A stretch of DNA of 64,000 nt from Tolypeutes matacus (GCA_026826555.1 JAKSZT010053887.1:65875948-65939947), one strand, 5' to 3'. Positions 47,256 through 62,555 are shown, numbered from the stretch's first letter. The notes: a model not told the origin generated them from the sequence alone. A program made the numbers and translations.

Positions 47256-50200
47256 GCAGAGTTCCAACAATCCTTAGATCATGTAGCTGCCGAACTGTGC
47301 AGAGGCCAGGGGTTCTCTGCTAGTTTCCTCAAGCCGCCCTTAGTAAAAATTGTCATAATGTGTTGAATGTAATTCACCACAAGTCACTGATGCCTTACAT
47401 CACATTTTTTTCCCCCAGAAAAGAATGAGACTAATAACTTCTTAAAATCACGTGGCTGGCCCACCACTGAAGCACTGTACTAAAAAAAATGCCCCATGAC
47501 TATCTGGAAAAACATACTTATATAATTCTTGGTTAATTATGTGTGAGTATCATATAGGTCTCATTATAGAAGGGCAACTTTTCAGGGCTATCTTGCATTT
47601 GACATATTGTATCAAAAACTTTTTTCCTCAATTATTTCAAGTATATTTTGGAATTCAGATTGAAAAAAACATGGAAATAACTCACTATTTCTATACAATA
47701 TTGAAATGCAGCTTTTCTTATGCAAGAAGGTCAAACCTACTACTCAGTAAGTGTCATACTTTTATTTTTCTCTTCTTTTCTTTCTACCTTCCCATAAATC
47801 CCCTCCCCTCTTCCTGGTTATCTTACCTTCCTTAATCTTCCTAATCATCTTGCCCTCCTTCCCTTGAAATCTTTTTTTTTAAGGCACAAAAGCCAATACT
47901 ACTCCTTAAGTGTTTTAAAACCTTATCTAAGGAGTCCCTCTAAACTGATTTATCATGTCTGCTTTCCTCCTAATCAAATATTGAAAGCAAGTGTATAGCA
48001 AAATATCAAAGTGCAAAGCTAGATATTTCTGATTATAATCTTTATTTCCTTGAGAACACAGCACGCATTCATAAAATGGAATATTATACAAATAAAGTTA
48101 AAGTACAACCCCAATGATCCTGGTGCTTTCAATGATGGAAAATTAATGTCCATAAACCATATCAAATTACAATGTAAATTGATACTTATTAATGTTTATA
48201 TTTTTATTTAAATACAGAAAGTAAAACTGTATTATCTTTAATATAGGTAGCAATTGCACCCTTGAATAAGGAATAAATTTATTTATTTAGTGAAAATAAA
48301 TTTATTATATGAGAATGGAATTTTGTATTAAAAGAGATACTTTTTCTTGCTTCAGTGGAGTTTTCTAACCCCTGGCTAGGCCACTTATTTGTCTGTGCAT
48401 TAGAATTACTTAAGTTAGCTTTGATTTACAATATCAGATATGTTTTCTTAAGGTATCATGGGTATTAATATAACTACTATGGTTAGGATTTGTTTTATGT
48501 TTTTGCTGTAGTAAAATGATATTTATTTTTAAGAACATAGATCATTAATTCACTTCAGAATATTGGTTACTTTGACTAAGCAGACCCAAATCTGACAGAT
48601 ATTTGCTATTATTATTAATTGCCATTTTTATTACTGAAGATAGTAATTAATGATAGAAATGATAGTAAGATTTGGAAATCAGAAAACATTTTGTAATGTC
48701 CCTTAAACTATGAGATGTTTAGTGGGAAATAATTGAAAGGGAAATCGATTAATTCAGTTATAGTTTTAACATGTTATCATATACAGTATTATTTATATGG
48801 ATGTTTTTATTTAGAAAGCTATATTATTTCATCTAATTGCAAAATAAAAAAAAATGGCAACCATCTTTTTATTGAAAGTGGAGAGACAGAAAATCACTAG
48901 GAAGTTTTATAACTGAGTTTGAAAAGTTGCTTTTCTTTTCCTAATCAGAGAATGTTAGTTTTAAGCTCTTAATATTTGAAAAAAAAATTGCATTTATAAA
49001 ATTATGAATATTGATAATGCAATTACAGAACAAAAGGACTTTTCCTTACTCATTACAACACATTTTTATTCATTTAGTGTAAATTCATAATTCAGACTTC
49101 TGTCCTTTTGGAATTATGTTGTCTAAGCCAATAAATGTTAGGTTTTTGTGAAATGGCTATGACAAAAGAAACAATGAAATGCTTCACAAAATGTGAGACA
49201 AAAGAATATCAGGAGTCAAGACAATATGAGAGGAAATAGTAATAAAAAGGCACTCTGTCTTATGAGATTTGAGCTAGTTTAATTTAAACTTAGAAGTTTA
49301 TAACTTACACTTTGCTCAAAATACTCAACTGTGAAAATTCAGGTGAACAGAACATAAATAAATATCATTAAATTCACTATATAAGTGTTCTGTTTAATAT
49401 ATTATAGGCCTTTTAAAAGTAATAGGAGCAATAACACATGTCTAATTGGGCAATCGTGTATGTATATATATATAACCACTATTATATATGTATATACACT
49501 GTATATACATGTATAGTTTATATATGCTGAATTAAACTTATTTGTAAATTATGCATTTTTTTCTCACATGTATAACGATTTAAGTTATATGCATTCACCT
49601 TTTTTTGCTTCTGTTTAGTTATTGTCCAAGTGAAGCTGGATGAAATTATGAGTTTTTTTTTTTTATTGGAAATATTCACATGTAAAAAGTAACACTGTAA
49701 TTAATATTTCTAAATTTCTAAATTTAAAAGTTCTTTTATCTTCTAGTTTGTTTCATTTTGTTATTTAAGTCATAGGGCACAAATCTCAGTCCAATTGTGA
49801 ATTATTTTAAGCTAAGGCCTCATGATAAAGGAACTGATCTCTTATAAATATGCAACATAATTCAAATAAAGAACAAGTGCTCCTTTTTTTTTTTCATTTT
49901 TCTATTTCTAGAATAAATTTTAAAGGTGAAAACAATTTCAAAAGTTTTATTAATTAGGCCAGACATTTGTACTTTATCTAGGTATGTAGAAAAAAATAAA
50001 ATATAAGAAATGGGACCCGTTTATGACATTCATCATCCTATTTTACTTCTTTTAATAATATCATTTATTTAAAACCTATGATGGTAGTAGTAATAATAAT
50101 AAACAGAGATGGACATTTTGAGTATGTTTTTATGAAATCTGAACTGAAGGGACAGATTCTTCATATGAGGAAAGCATTTGTACACTAGGACTTACCCAGT

Positions 50201-52050
50201 TGTATAGAGGCAAGTCTTTGGCTAACTTTAATTCTGATAGCATTTGCTCCTGAAAATAATATGCATATTTTTTGAGAAAATATATCATTTCTTCTCTATT
50301 GAACTGATATAGATGATTTTTTACATGATTTTAAAAGTTCTTATAGAAAATAAACATTTGTGGTGGACTTCAAAGATATATAACCATAGCAGCATTATAA
50401 TAAATTTGTGGCTTTACTCAATCCCAATACCCTTAACCCAATATCTTTAAACATTAAAACATAGATGGGACATTAGTAAAGAGAAGACTTTCTTCATTAG
50501 CATCTAGTGACAAAAATCCCCAGCATGCCTAATGGTTTCTCTATTATATTCATTCCATCCACTTGTTTATGAGTAGTATAGTGATAGGGTTTGCAGTATA
50601 TTAAATTTTTATAGAAAACAAACATACTTAATTTAAAAAGTATGTGTTAATGATCAAATAAAAACAAACCTGAATTTTTATTTTATTCCAATTATATTTA
50701 TTAGCAGGTTGTTTTCTTAAAGATTAAAGGCAACATATTACCAATTACATGTGAATACAGGACTCTTGCTCTTTTGACACATTTTACTAAGACCTTACAG
50801 TTTTAAAGTTCATTTGGATGACGGAACACTATATAATGAGTTTTGGTACCATTAAACTAAGAGCATCACTTTCCTAAGCTGGGGATGCTAAAGTTAGCTC
50901 TGAAAAAAAGATGCTGAAACAAAGATGTTGTCTGATTGTGTGGCAGGTTGGAAAGAAGTTCTCTTCTTCCTGCTGGCCTTACTCCTATCATTATTCCTGA
51001 CATCCTTGCTTTTACTTCAGTTTCTGACTCAGTGCCCAGATATTCTTGTGACTAAGGGCATATTCATTGAGCTCAAATTAGGTGCCAAGACAAGATCAGG
51101 GATTGATGTGAGTCCTCACATTCAATGACACAATGTCCAATTCACTTATCTTTTTACCCACGGTGAGAAAATAATTCAGCATATCTCCTCTCCTTGTGAA
51201 ATCATTTATAAGTTTTGTGCAAAAAGTCAGAATCTATAATAATAAAAGAAGAACCACTTCTGGAAATCCAGAAAGAATCAGCAAATGCTTTAAAAATATG
51301 GAATCCATCTTTATTAAAATCTCAAAAGCCTTGCATTCCTCTTCTGAAATGCTTGTTATCTTTGCTGTGGCAACCAAAATATGGCTTAATTAAAATTGAA
51401 ATGCAAATGTAAAACATTAGTATGAAGGCTACCCCCTCTTAGTAGAATCCACACATTTTCAACATTTTTTCCTTATTTTCAGTGTGAACTTTCTGACTAT
51501 TCAACTGTTATATTGTCATTTGAAATCCTAAGTTTCTTTTCATTTAATTCTGGTAAAACCACTTATCTTGAAAGGCTCCACCACTCCCCCTTTTGGAAAG
51601 GGCCTGTGTTAACTGACTTTAAAATAAAAATAAGTCTGTCAAATATGTAAACTATTAACCATATCCTGTAATTAGAAAAAAATTTAAGTTCTATCTAAAT
51701 TTAACATTTTATATGTATTAAATTGAGTTGGGATTTTTTTTCCTACCTGTGCTCTTCATGAGATTTGAATTCAAAATTGAAATTTGTTCATCTATTTCTA
51801 ATCACAGTTCATTAGATGTTATATTTTTCTAGCTGGCAATAAAAGGGAAGTGTGTATAGAAAATATTAAATCCAGGTATAAATAATCTGTCTATGAAATA
51901 ATCAGGCACATAAATCTCTCACTTTTCCTTCAAGAAAACCTTCTTCAACAAGAAAAGCAATGGAAAGAGGAGGAAAACTGAAAACGCCCTCTCTTTCTGA
52001 AGACCACTTTATAAAGGCTTATTGGTGAAAACCCGAACAGTTGACCTTTC
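47256..52050. other. Gene-free AT-rich stretch
   Basis: No gene or named repeat recognised; a TA-rich microsatellite lies at about 49458-49512. Open frames up to 98 codons (47539-47835) have no domain. The 67-codon frame at 50925-51128 contains a leucine-rich hydrophobic run, but nothing else supports it. Confidence 0.45.
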
Positions 52051-52051
52051 T

Positions 52052-52637
52052 TTTTTTTTTTTTTTTATTTTTTTTTTTTAAATGAATTTATTTATTTATT
52101 TTTTTTAATTAATTTTTTTTTTATATATATATACATATATTTTAAGAGGTGCTTAGATTACCCAAAATATTACACGGAACCCACTGGGATTCCCATGCTG
52201 CCCACCTCCCACACCTCCCACCACATCCAACACAAACATCTCCCATAGTGTGGCCCACCAACCTCAATGAACTTACACCTCCTGGAGCCTTGCCACCAAC
52301 CATAGACCACAGTTCACACTGTAGACCACACTCTCTCCCACTCAGTTCTGAGTGGTGTGTGCTGATTTAAAATGGCCTACATCCATTGCCACAACAGTAC
52401 TCAGGACAACCTCCAACTCCCAAAGAAGCCCCTGTATTTCAACTGCTCATCCCCTCCCTACCCAAAAACTGTCAAGTGGCCACTGGCTCCATCTCATTGT
52501 TATAATTTCTTGCATTGCAAGAATCACCATATGTGAGCAAGAGAATACCATCAAGTCCACTCTAGTCCATAGTTCTTCCCCCAATCCAGAGGCGACTGGG
52601 ATGGTGATGTCCACTCCAACTCCAAGTGAGAGAGGGC
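52052..52637 (-). mobile_element. L1-tailed retroelement, copy E, antisense (3' end only)
   Basis: The reverse complement is collinear with the last 0.5 kb of copies A-D: 'ggagtggacatcaccatccc', 'gaactatggactagagtgga', 'tgggagagagtgtggtctac', 'atgggaatccc', then the tail. The T/A-rich run at 52052-52135 is its tail. It is more diverged than copies A-D and may be an older subfamily. Confidence 0.7.
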
Positions 52638-54045
52638 TTATTCATATTAATCATTTAGTGTCCTATCTTTGGGAGAATTTAAATCCCACAATACAATAGG
52701 TTCATTAAATCTTTCAGCATGATTCTAAGTCACTTCAATTACCATCTTTTAACATATTCATTGGACATCAAATTAAAACTTAGTAGCCAAACCAACTATA
52801 AATAAAATTAAATTCAAAACCTCCCTCCCCAAATCACAAGGATAAATTGAGATAACATCACATTTTAAAATATGTAGCTTAGTTCATGGAATAGTTGTGT
52901 AAAATTGTGTAAAATGAATTATGAAGTCTTGTTTTTCTTTCTTTTTTTAATTAATAGTTTTTCTTGTCCAAATAAGAACCCCTCATTACCCCCTATTTAA
53001 TTAATGGGTCACTTTAACATCGCTATTTCCTGAGTCCTGAACAAGAATTTATTTAAGGAACACAACACAATTATTAATATTGATTTTAAAAATCATAATT
53101 ATTTATAAAAATTGATGGTAGTACATCATATAATATTCCTGAGTTATGTATACATTCAAGAAACAAACATGTGGTTTCACTTTTTTATTAGCTCCAATGT
53201 TGTTTTCCTCTATTTGTGTTTATGATTTGAATTTTAAATGTATGAATAATATTGAAATTGTCTCTTAATATGGATCATGCACTCTTCTCTTTTTGTAAAT
53301 GTGGATAATTGATAGCGGAACATTTCCCAATGTATTCCAGATAGCTATATATGGATTCTATTTACTAACATCTTTATCAAATTGGTGACAATTTACATAA
53401 TGCGTCACTGCACAGGTGTAATAAAAAGAGGTTATATTTAAGGTTCAAAATGGGGTAAGATATAGTGTAGAATGCTGAACAGTATATAAAATCAAGGTGC
53501 TAATATTTTATATATTAAATGAACCAGTCTTGAGTTTGACAATCACTTCTCTTGTTAAATTACAGCATGGTTACCCACTTCTGATCTACTTCATTCATTA
53601 CTTCCACCCTATTTCAAAAATATAATTTAGCATTTCTACAAATCAGTGTGTCTTAACTCAAAGATGGGAGAGTAGAGATGTTGATTCCAGAGAACTTTCC
53701 CTCAAACTATACTCTGTTACTCTAATTGCAACGAGCACAACCCCACCCCTTTTTCTGCTGCAAGTTATCCTCACAGAATAATGGAAAGATATGTTGCAAA
53801 TGAAAATGATGAGGAAAGGGCAGGATGTAGTCAATTTGAAAAAGCTCTTGAAGTAATTCTGATATGCCCATTCACCAACCTCCACTTTGAAAATTACTGT
53901 TCTTTGCAAGTATTTTTAGCTGCAACCAAGCAAATTGCTTTCTCTTCAGTCCATGCAATTTGCTCATTCTTATGTTCATACAAGTAATTGTGGCTACCCT
54001 TTTATTTTCTGAAAATCCACATCCCTTACCAGGCACCAAAATGCA
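52638..54045. other. Gene-free AT-rich stretch
   Basis: Nothing recognised. The opposed 83- and 68-codon frames near 53.7-53.9 kb overlap each other and lack any domain. Confidence 0.45.
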
Positions 54046-54445
54046 GTTTTAAATTCTCTTCTTCCAGAAGGCCTTTCTAGATAAACTAAATTTTGAATAT
54101 TCTCTCAAATACTTGTGCACATTATTTACATTATGCTGATTTGGGTATGTTGGAATATTTTACAGTGTCCTTCAGTCACTTTGCCTACATATGCCAAGAA
54201 TTCTGGTTTTTCAATTCTCTTGTAAGTGCTTAAGAGCACAGACTGTCTTCAAGGTTGTTTGTAGCCGAGTGCCTACGACCATATTATGTACTATGTGGGC
54301 AATACATTGGGATCAAAGTTATGAGTTTCTTGGAGCCTACCCTATTTCTAGAATACTCATATAACTATCTTTCTTCCCATAAATTCTCATACAAAGCCTT
54401 GCTCACAGTAGACACTTGATAAATATTTGTTGAATAAAATAATGA
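54046..54445 (+). mobile_element. L2 LINE 3' end
   Basis: Ordered L2 words: 'cttcttccagaaggcctttc', 'taagagcacagactgtcttc', and the terminal 'cacttgataaatatttgttgaataaa' region at 54412-54437. Confidence 0.75.
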
Positions 54446-57400
54446 GAAGAGTTTTGAAATATGTGTGGCCCATGGGTTCTTGCAAAAGTTAATAGTCTTT
54501 TGATAACCAGAGAATTAATGTAGACAGATGGGGTTTGCAGTGTGACAGAGGTGGTATGAAGGGTAACAGTTTGGGGAATGCAACAATTTCTTTTACAAGT
54601 CTTTAATTTCTTTATTAGGAATCTAAACATTGAGCTCAAGGAAATAAAACTGCATAAATTGAGGAGTATGAGTTTGTCTGTGGGTAGAAACTAATGGAAC
54701 TACAAAAAAGAAGGAAAAGAAAGGAGGAGCTCTAAAACTTAGCTGCATCTTCCCCATTAGCAGCCAAAGTAGAGGAAGGAGCATGCCCAGTAGTTTGTAG
54801 TTGTGTTGTTAGTAAAACTTGTGCTCCACTGGTTGAAAGCTAACAAATAAGAGCAATAATTGAGTAGGATTTCTTGGTGTCTTCTTTGTTACAACTGCCT
54901 AACTACAGGTTCTACCACTTCACTGAAAATGCTCCTTGAATATTAATCCATCCATGGGTATTAAAATAGAACAGGACATGACAACTATTGTATATGTAGT
55001 ACCATCTTTTAGAGATATGGGCATTTTAAATACATTTAACTGTTCTATACCAGCCAAATGAACACAATTTCACACTGGGGTGACAGTTTATAACTAGCTC
55101 CTTTCCTTTATTTCAGCCTCGAGTATTGTTGTGGAACAAGGTGAGATAAAAATAGATGATAGATGTTGAATGAAGGATTGCATGGATGATCATATGAATG
55201 AATATAAAGATATATTTATACCTTGCAATATCCAAATGCATAGCTAATCATATTTTCATTTAGATAAAGAGACTTTAAAAAGAGAAGATAAATCATCTGT
55301 GTTCTTAGTAATGTTTGAATCTTGAAATGCTGCTATGATCATATTCTCCTCTATCTTGCTGAAGGAAAAAATAAAGCAATCAACTAGAGCTTTATTGATG
55401 GTGAATTTAGCCTAATAAGAGACATTTAAGGCAAATACAATAACACAGACATACATTTTCTATAAACTGCAGGCATTTATTTCATTAGAGCTGTGGATAT
55501 CAATATGGAAAATTTAAGTGCTTTTGGGGTTTCTGGAAGTTTGCCACTATGGTCCTACACCTTAGCTGTCTTGGATATTCGACTTTGTGTTAAAATTGTG
55601 TATCCTTGTTGGCATTTTATGTTGTCCTTGATATATACTCAGTTTGAACTCTAATCCTCTTATAGAGGAAAAAAAAATTATCCTAAACTGTGTACTTAAA
55701 TATTTAATTTACTTAAAATCTAACTCAATTATTTTAGAAGTTGTTATTCAAAAGTACTGTGTAAAATGAATTTCAGAATTTCAAACTGCTGTCAAAGCAA
55801 ATCAATGGGCATGTAGTCCAGTATGTATTAGAAGATATAACACAACGAATACCTTGCTTTGCTGGACATTTGAATCAGGGAATAAGCTTGTATAAAATTA
55901 AAATCTAAAAATACAATATTTTAGAGACTAAGATATTGGGTTCTTAAAGTAAAATGTTAACATATAAGTATATATAGCTATATCCCACACATTTTTATTA
56001 CTATTTCCATAAATAAAAATGCTCTGACAATATAATAACCACCTTACAAAAGTTATGGATATGTCTCAAAACTTTCATATCTTAACACATTGTAAAAGTG
56101 AGTAAACTTCCAATTAGAAATTTTCTGAATAACGTAGTACCTGACATAGGCATACAAACATGATGTTTGTACTGAGGGAAGATATGGTAGTAATTAATAA
56201 CTCCCAGGAAAAGCTTTCCCATGCCTTAAGAATGCTCACAATCAAATTGCCAGTTTTATTAGCTTTGTAAAGTGCTGATATCTAAGAAACACAAATAGCC
56301 ATCTGCACTGCATATTGTAATGTACTTTTTTGTTTGTGAGTAGTTCTGAAATTGCAGTGTGATCAGAATTGTTTAAATAGTTGAGAATCTCCTATCATTG
56401 CTTATGAAGATTCTGCTCTGAGTCAATATTATTTAGTTATGGATTATGCTCTTAAAAGACAAAAGTGCTGAAAACAAAGAACATAAAAATCAAAACCCAG
56501 AAGCTATGAATCTTTGTTATATGAGTACAATAAGGATTTAGATTTCCTCTACCTTTTGCTATTAGCAGGTAGAGTGATGACTGGTTAGGAAAAGACTACT
56601 GTAATCTCATCCTTTTGCCCTTGCTTCTCCACTGAAGTTACTATGATTTATTAAAAAGCTAAGTCTAAAGAGGATCCCAGAGATAACCACAGATAATAGA
56701 TCTCACTGCTAAATACCCTTCCCCCTATGAAAACAATATTGGAATAATGTAGTTCCTCTTTCTCTTAATCTTAAAATGAGTACAGCTATAATAACATAGC
56801 TTGAAAAGTCCCAAGCTTTTAAAAATAGTTTCAGTTCTCCACTATACTCTAGAATGTAGGATGAGGCTAAGCTTCAGAGGATGTCTTCATAATCCGGCTA
56901 TTGCTTCATAAGAAAGGGGAGCATAAAGCTCCATATTTAGGATGTGGGACCTTCTGCTAATGCCCATGTCCAACCAAGTCAAGCATGATGGTGAAGGCAA
57001 TGGTGACTGCTATAATAACCTCACAGGGAAACCTTTTCTAGTACTTCTAGAAACTCTTCCACTCTGAGATATCTCCAAGCATTTAAAGTTGATTGCAGCT
57101 TAAAAACGTTAAAGACTAAAACCCCTTTTCACCCTTCTGGCCTATTAGTTTAATTAGTATTGATTAAAATCTATTAGGATTAAAGAGATAGAGCAAACTT
57201 AATTGCATCTAACAGCTGAGTAGGGCAAATAGTAAGTGTATCAAATTACCAATTTTCCCATGCCTATGTGTGGGCAGCAGATGTGTATGTGACATTTCAT
57301 ATTTGGAGAATGGGTAGTGGGGAAAAGTTTACGAGAGTAAGGTGGTTCAGCAATCTTCCATGTATAACATGATCAGTCATAAACTGTTTCTTTCCCTCCT

Positions 57401-58227
57401 TCTTTCAAATCTTTTAATCTCCCCTTTCCCCGCTTTAAAACATGTACTTCCTGTGCTTTGTTGACTCTTTTAATATTACTTTTTCACTTTCAAAATGTCC
57501 TTGAAAGTAATTTCAATCTCATTCAGAATGATGAGATGTTTGTGGACAGGCCTTCTGGGTGCCGCCTAGCTCTATATAGCATAAATATCTGAACGAAAAA
57601 AAAGTAAAAATAAAGTAAGTCACTGGGTGTTTGATTTTTAGGAAATTAAAGAGAATTATATTTACATATTGACGAACTGATATTTTGAAATCTCACCTAG
57701 AATTCTGATATCAATAAAAATAGTCACAAACAATAAATAATTGAGTAACTAAATTAGGTTATTGACTTTCTTCATGTATTCTTGAGTATACTAAAACAAC
57801 TCTGAAGATTAGGTTATTTTAAGAATATGATCTAAAACTGGGAGAAAATTCTCAGTAATATTACCCAAACTGATCTACATTCTTTGTTCTTTACTATGTG
57901 TATGTGGCATAGGCATTAAAATTGTCTTTTAGGATAAGTTTTAACTGGATTTGAAACGAATTTAAATTGTTCCAGCTGTGTCAATGTAAATGTGGAGAAT
58001 CTTTGTACATGCATCTTTGCAAAACAGTTTTTCTTCAGATGATTAATGAAGATGGGGCAAAGAAATGGCATGTTTAACATGGATCCATGTTTATATTTTA
58101 TGTCTTGATTTGCTTGGGATTTTGAATCAGTCCAAACTGAAATAATGGATGGGATGTATGAAGCTGGGGGGACCCTGGTTTCTTTATGATAAGCCCTGAA
58201 TCCATCACAGAAAGGCCCAATAGTGTA
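54446..58227. other. Gene-free AT-rich stretch
   Basis: I found no gene, RNA gene or repeat family that I can name here. Confidence 0.45.
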
Positions 58228-58358
58228 ATACTTAAGAGATATTGAATACTATCTGGGTGAGAATTCCCATTCAGCCATTAACACCTACATAATCTTAGAC
58301 AAGTTCTTGAAATTTTACCAAGTTTCTTAAACTTTCTAAATTACAGGTCAGATTCATA
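58228..58358 (+). repeat. MIR SINE fragment
   Basis: Degenerate MIR order: 'gagaattcccattcagccat', 'cataatcttagacaagttct', 'taaactttctaaattacagg'. Confidence 0.5.
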
Positions 58359-58359
58359 T

Positions 58360-59000
58360 TACTAAACCATCACTCTGGCAGCTGTGGGAATGGACTGGAG
58401 AGGACAAGGGTGGCAGCTAAGAAAGCAGTTAGGGTTATTGTTTGTTTTTGGAATAACTTTAGATGTATAGAAAGATTGCAAAGATAGTACAAAGGGTTTC
58501 CTGTGTATCCTTTACCTGGCTTCCCCTACTGTTAACATTTCACATTACGGTGGTACATTTGGCAAAACTAAGGAACCATATTGGTAAAATGCTATTAGCA
58601 AAACTACAGACTTTTATTTAGATTTCAGCATTTATTTTTTTGCACTAATGCTCCTTTTGTGTTCCACTATCCAACCCAGGGTATCACATTGTATATTTTA
58701 GGGTAGCTTTTATTATTTTTAATAATGGCCTGGACTAGCGTGGTAGCAGAGACAGTGGAAAGAAGTAGATGAGAAACATATTTTGAAGTTAGGAAAAACC
58801 AGGTATGTTACTGAATGGATATGGGTCATCAAGCATGGGGAAGAATCAAGGATAATTTGTAGATTTTGGTTTAAAAATCTAAGTGGATGGTGGTGAGTTT
58901 TATTAAGACAAGAAAGCTAGAGGGTGGGATTGAACATGTTCAGAATGGAAATCATGAGTTTCCTTTTAAATGTGAGGATTAGCATTAATGTATGTAAAAC
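58360..59000 (+). repeat. Ancient mammalian repeat split by an L1 fragment
   Basis: Two halves of one old repeat, 'aagaaagcagttaggg' (58418-58433) and 'tggcctggactagcgtggta' (58726-58745) onward, are contiguous in the family as I remember it. The sequence between them is L1. I do not give the family a name. It may be the same family as at 22700-22960. Confidence 0.45.
58433..58722 (-). mobile_element. L1 3' fragment, antisense
   Basis: Matches the antisense L1 3' UTR: 'atagaaagattgcaaagata', 'cctactgttaacatttcaca', 'tggtacatttggcaaaacta', 'atccaacccagggtatcaca'. Confidence 0.65.
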
Positions 59001-62000
59001 CTTTAGATCACTATCCTGCTATGTAGTAAGCATTCAATAGTGATAGTCACTATAAAATGGTTATTAGCATTATCATAAGGAAAGAATTTCAATATTGTTT
59101 CATGTTGTAAGGAAACTTTCTGTGAAGGTTCCAGTGACAGAGGCATTCTTATTGGTTCCACACTTTTTTTCTCTGGGGTGTTTTAAGAGGCCCATTCAAT
59201 GGGAGTTTAAGCTGGAGACATCAGACCTTGTTTGGGGTTACAGAAGGATGTGTTCTGTGATATCCTTATCCATTTCTATCCTGAATTGGGGATCTAACTA
59301 GGGACCCTTTAGTACAAGGGCCCCACCATAAGATATCAAGTTTAGAGAGTGATATATAACTTGGGCGAAGGTATAGAAACATAAAATAGCATGAAATACT
59401 AAGAAAATAGAAAAGGTTTAGGGAGTTGGAGGGAATTGTTAAAAATGAGCTCAGTAAGGCAAATGGGGACCATAATGAGAAAGACTTAAATGTATGCTAA
59501 AGAATTTGGAATTTATCTCTATAGAGTAGAGATTTTATAATTCTGTAATATCAAGATCTTGATCAGTGGGAAAACTGCACCAAGGTAATAATGGAGATCA
59601 AATGGCAAAAATCCTTATGAACCACACAGCTTCCCATATCCATTCCATTCCTAGCCATAGTAATCTTCAGAATAGTACAAATGGTTATCTTGAGGACAAG
59701 AAAAGTGAATTTATTGAAAACAGATATGTTTGTTTTTGATAGAACAATTTATTAGATTCTGATGCTGAAAAAGGTTAAGGGATGTTGTAAAGTTACAATT
59801 ATCATGTACTTACCACCTTTTTCCATATTACACCATTCCGTTTAAGCCATAATGTGAGAAGACTAAGGTCCCAGAAATGAGAGGAAGTCCTGAATTTCCT
59901 GTGTAGGACGGTAAAATATTTTAGATTCAGCCATATGTTTTATCCAGAGCAAAATAACAGAAGATCATTACTGTTTAGCTAAAAAGTGGGGCATCTGCAG
60001 GGTAGGAGAAGGCAGCATCTCTTCACAATGCTGAGGGTCACTTTCTTTGTGCTATTCATAGCCAAATGACCCAGACTTTGTCAACTACCTGCCTTTACAA
60101 AGGTCAGCAGGTATCTATCCTATAAGTCATAGTAAGCTTTTATAATCGGAGTTGTATAGCTTATGTTTAATCATGTGATGAACTTATTCCACAAGTGCCT
60201 CGAACATTGATGAGGCACAACAGGGAGGCTTCAATGTGCTACTGGAGGTGAAAACAGAAAATGAATTGTATATACACAAAGATATTAATAATTACCACTC
60301 ATGAGATAGAAGATGGGTACATGTAAGTTGTAAATGGAAGTCAAACAAATAAGCAAAAATTCCTTCATCACTATGAAAAATTCTTCATACCCTATTCATA
60401 TTTTGCCTGGGCTGCCATTATTGCACATTATATACATTACCTAGAATTCTTTTCCTGGGTAGACACAGATCCTGAGACTAAGATTCTTCAATGCACCATG
60501 GTCAGAGGTGTAGAAAGTACTGGAACTGACTGCACTTACCCTTCTGTTTATGTTCTGATATTAAATTTGCTCTCTTCTATGGGGCTATACATATATTTAT
60601 TTATTTGACCTGCTTATATATAAATATATATTTATATTTGCCCTGACAAATGTACATGCTAAGCAGTAGAGAATAATAAACAAGGTTTAAAACATTCACG
60701 GATGTTATTAAGGAAATGAACGTTTTTCAGGACTACACTACAGAATCCAGGCCATGAATTCCATTAGTAGATTTTTATCCTTTAACTGCAGCCCCTAGGG
60801 AAAGAAAAATGCCAATAAAAATTGGCTTTACAAAGGTAAATGAAGGATGAAAGTGTGGATATTTAAAAATGTTCCCACTTCTTCAACCAGAGTTATTTAA
60901 TTTTGCTGGTGTTACTGGAAATAATGGTCTCAACTCTCCAATTTGCCTTTCCTATGCAGACAGCCTACTGTTTTCATAGCTTAAATACAGTTAGAATAGA
61001 AATAGAAAAAAAAATCAATAAAGTAAGCTCCATTTAAAAATATCTTTGGAAGTTCTCTGGTAAGCTTCTTGTTTCAAGTAAAATAGGTGAGTTGAATGAC
61101 TTTTATGTTGCAGTCTGTGACAGTGCTGTCTGATTTTTCTGTTGCTAGTCCTATTTATACACCAGTAATTTCCTCCTATTTTTATCTTTTCTTATTTTGA
61201 GTGAAGAATTTAAATTTTTAATCAGCCATGAAAATAGGCAACTAGGGGCAGGGATTTTATGACTAAAATTATATAAAATGATGCCACTTATATGATGTTT
61301 GAAGGGTTCCTTTTAGGTATATTCCATGAATGATGCAAAGTTACTTATCAAGAACTTGGTAAGATATTAACAAGAATATATAGCACAATATTTTGCATAG
61401 AGTTACTGAACCTTTACTCTTCAAAGAAAGGTTCTGGGAATACAAGATTACATGATCTCGAAGAAATGATGGAATAGTTTGTGAGATGTTACTTACACAT
61501 GAAAAATTATTTTAAGGTATGAAAAACTCTTGGTATAGACAGAACATACAGTAAGAATTAGGAAGGGGTTGAATTATTGTTTGACAGAAAGTCATGTGGT
61601 GAGTAATGTGATGTCCTTGACGCCAGGGTTAGCCCCGAGCCAGGACTACTGAAATGCTGGAAGATGTAGAAGCCATGATACCTCAGCTCCTATTCCCAGC
61701 TCATTTCTATTTCAGTCTGCATTAGCTCAAGTCAACTATCAAGTGCACAGAATAGCAAAGACTAGAAATTATTTGAAGGAAAAGATTAACCACAATGCTG
61801 CACTTAAAGGCCCTCAGCTAGAGAATCACTTAATGGCACAATCGTAATTATTTGCACTATTTCAATTTTTAAAAAAGGGTTCTGGATTTAGAAAGATGCT
61901 GACTTTTTCAAACAACTGCATCTGAAATCATTAAACACTCCTTTTGCAAGACAAAAAGAATCTCATATCAACATGGTTTAAAATATTCATTTAAGCACTT

Positions 62001-62555
62001 TTTATGGACATATACTCCAGCTCTGGGAATTTGGTTGTCCTGCCATCTTTATCTATCTCTAGATTTGTTCATACTCATTGTTTCCATGCAGCCCTTTTAT
62101 GAAGAGTAGGAAAGTCCCCACCGAACATTCCTTAAAGAGAATGAATGTGGTTATGGTGATTGTACAGTTGCAGATCAGGTTTTACCAGAATCCTCCAGGT
62201 TGCTATCACTGCTCTCACCACATATTCTATTAATTTCAATAAGTAATTATTTGTCTCTGCAGTAAATCCATAGGAGACAGAAATATACTGCTCCTTAAAA
62301 TTTAGAAAGGGAAGAGATAAAGTCTTAAACATAATACAATCACTTCATAATGGATAATATTAACCATTTGCAGAGTAACCCAATTATTTCTGTTCCTCAA
62401 CTCTTATATAATCAGAGCTGGTCAAGATGATTAAGATGTAGTCTCAGGGCTCCATGACAGGAACAAGATATCTCTTTGGTTCCATATCTCAAATATTTCT
62501 GGAATTATTTTTCTCCATTCCTAAAAAACCATTATTGAAGTCACCATAATTTCTT
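59001..62555. other. Gene-free stretch
   Basis: Nothing firmly recognised. AT-rich low complexity near 60590-60640. Confidence 0.45.
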
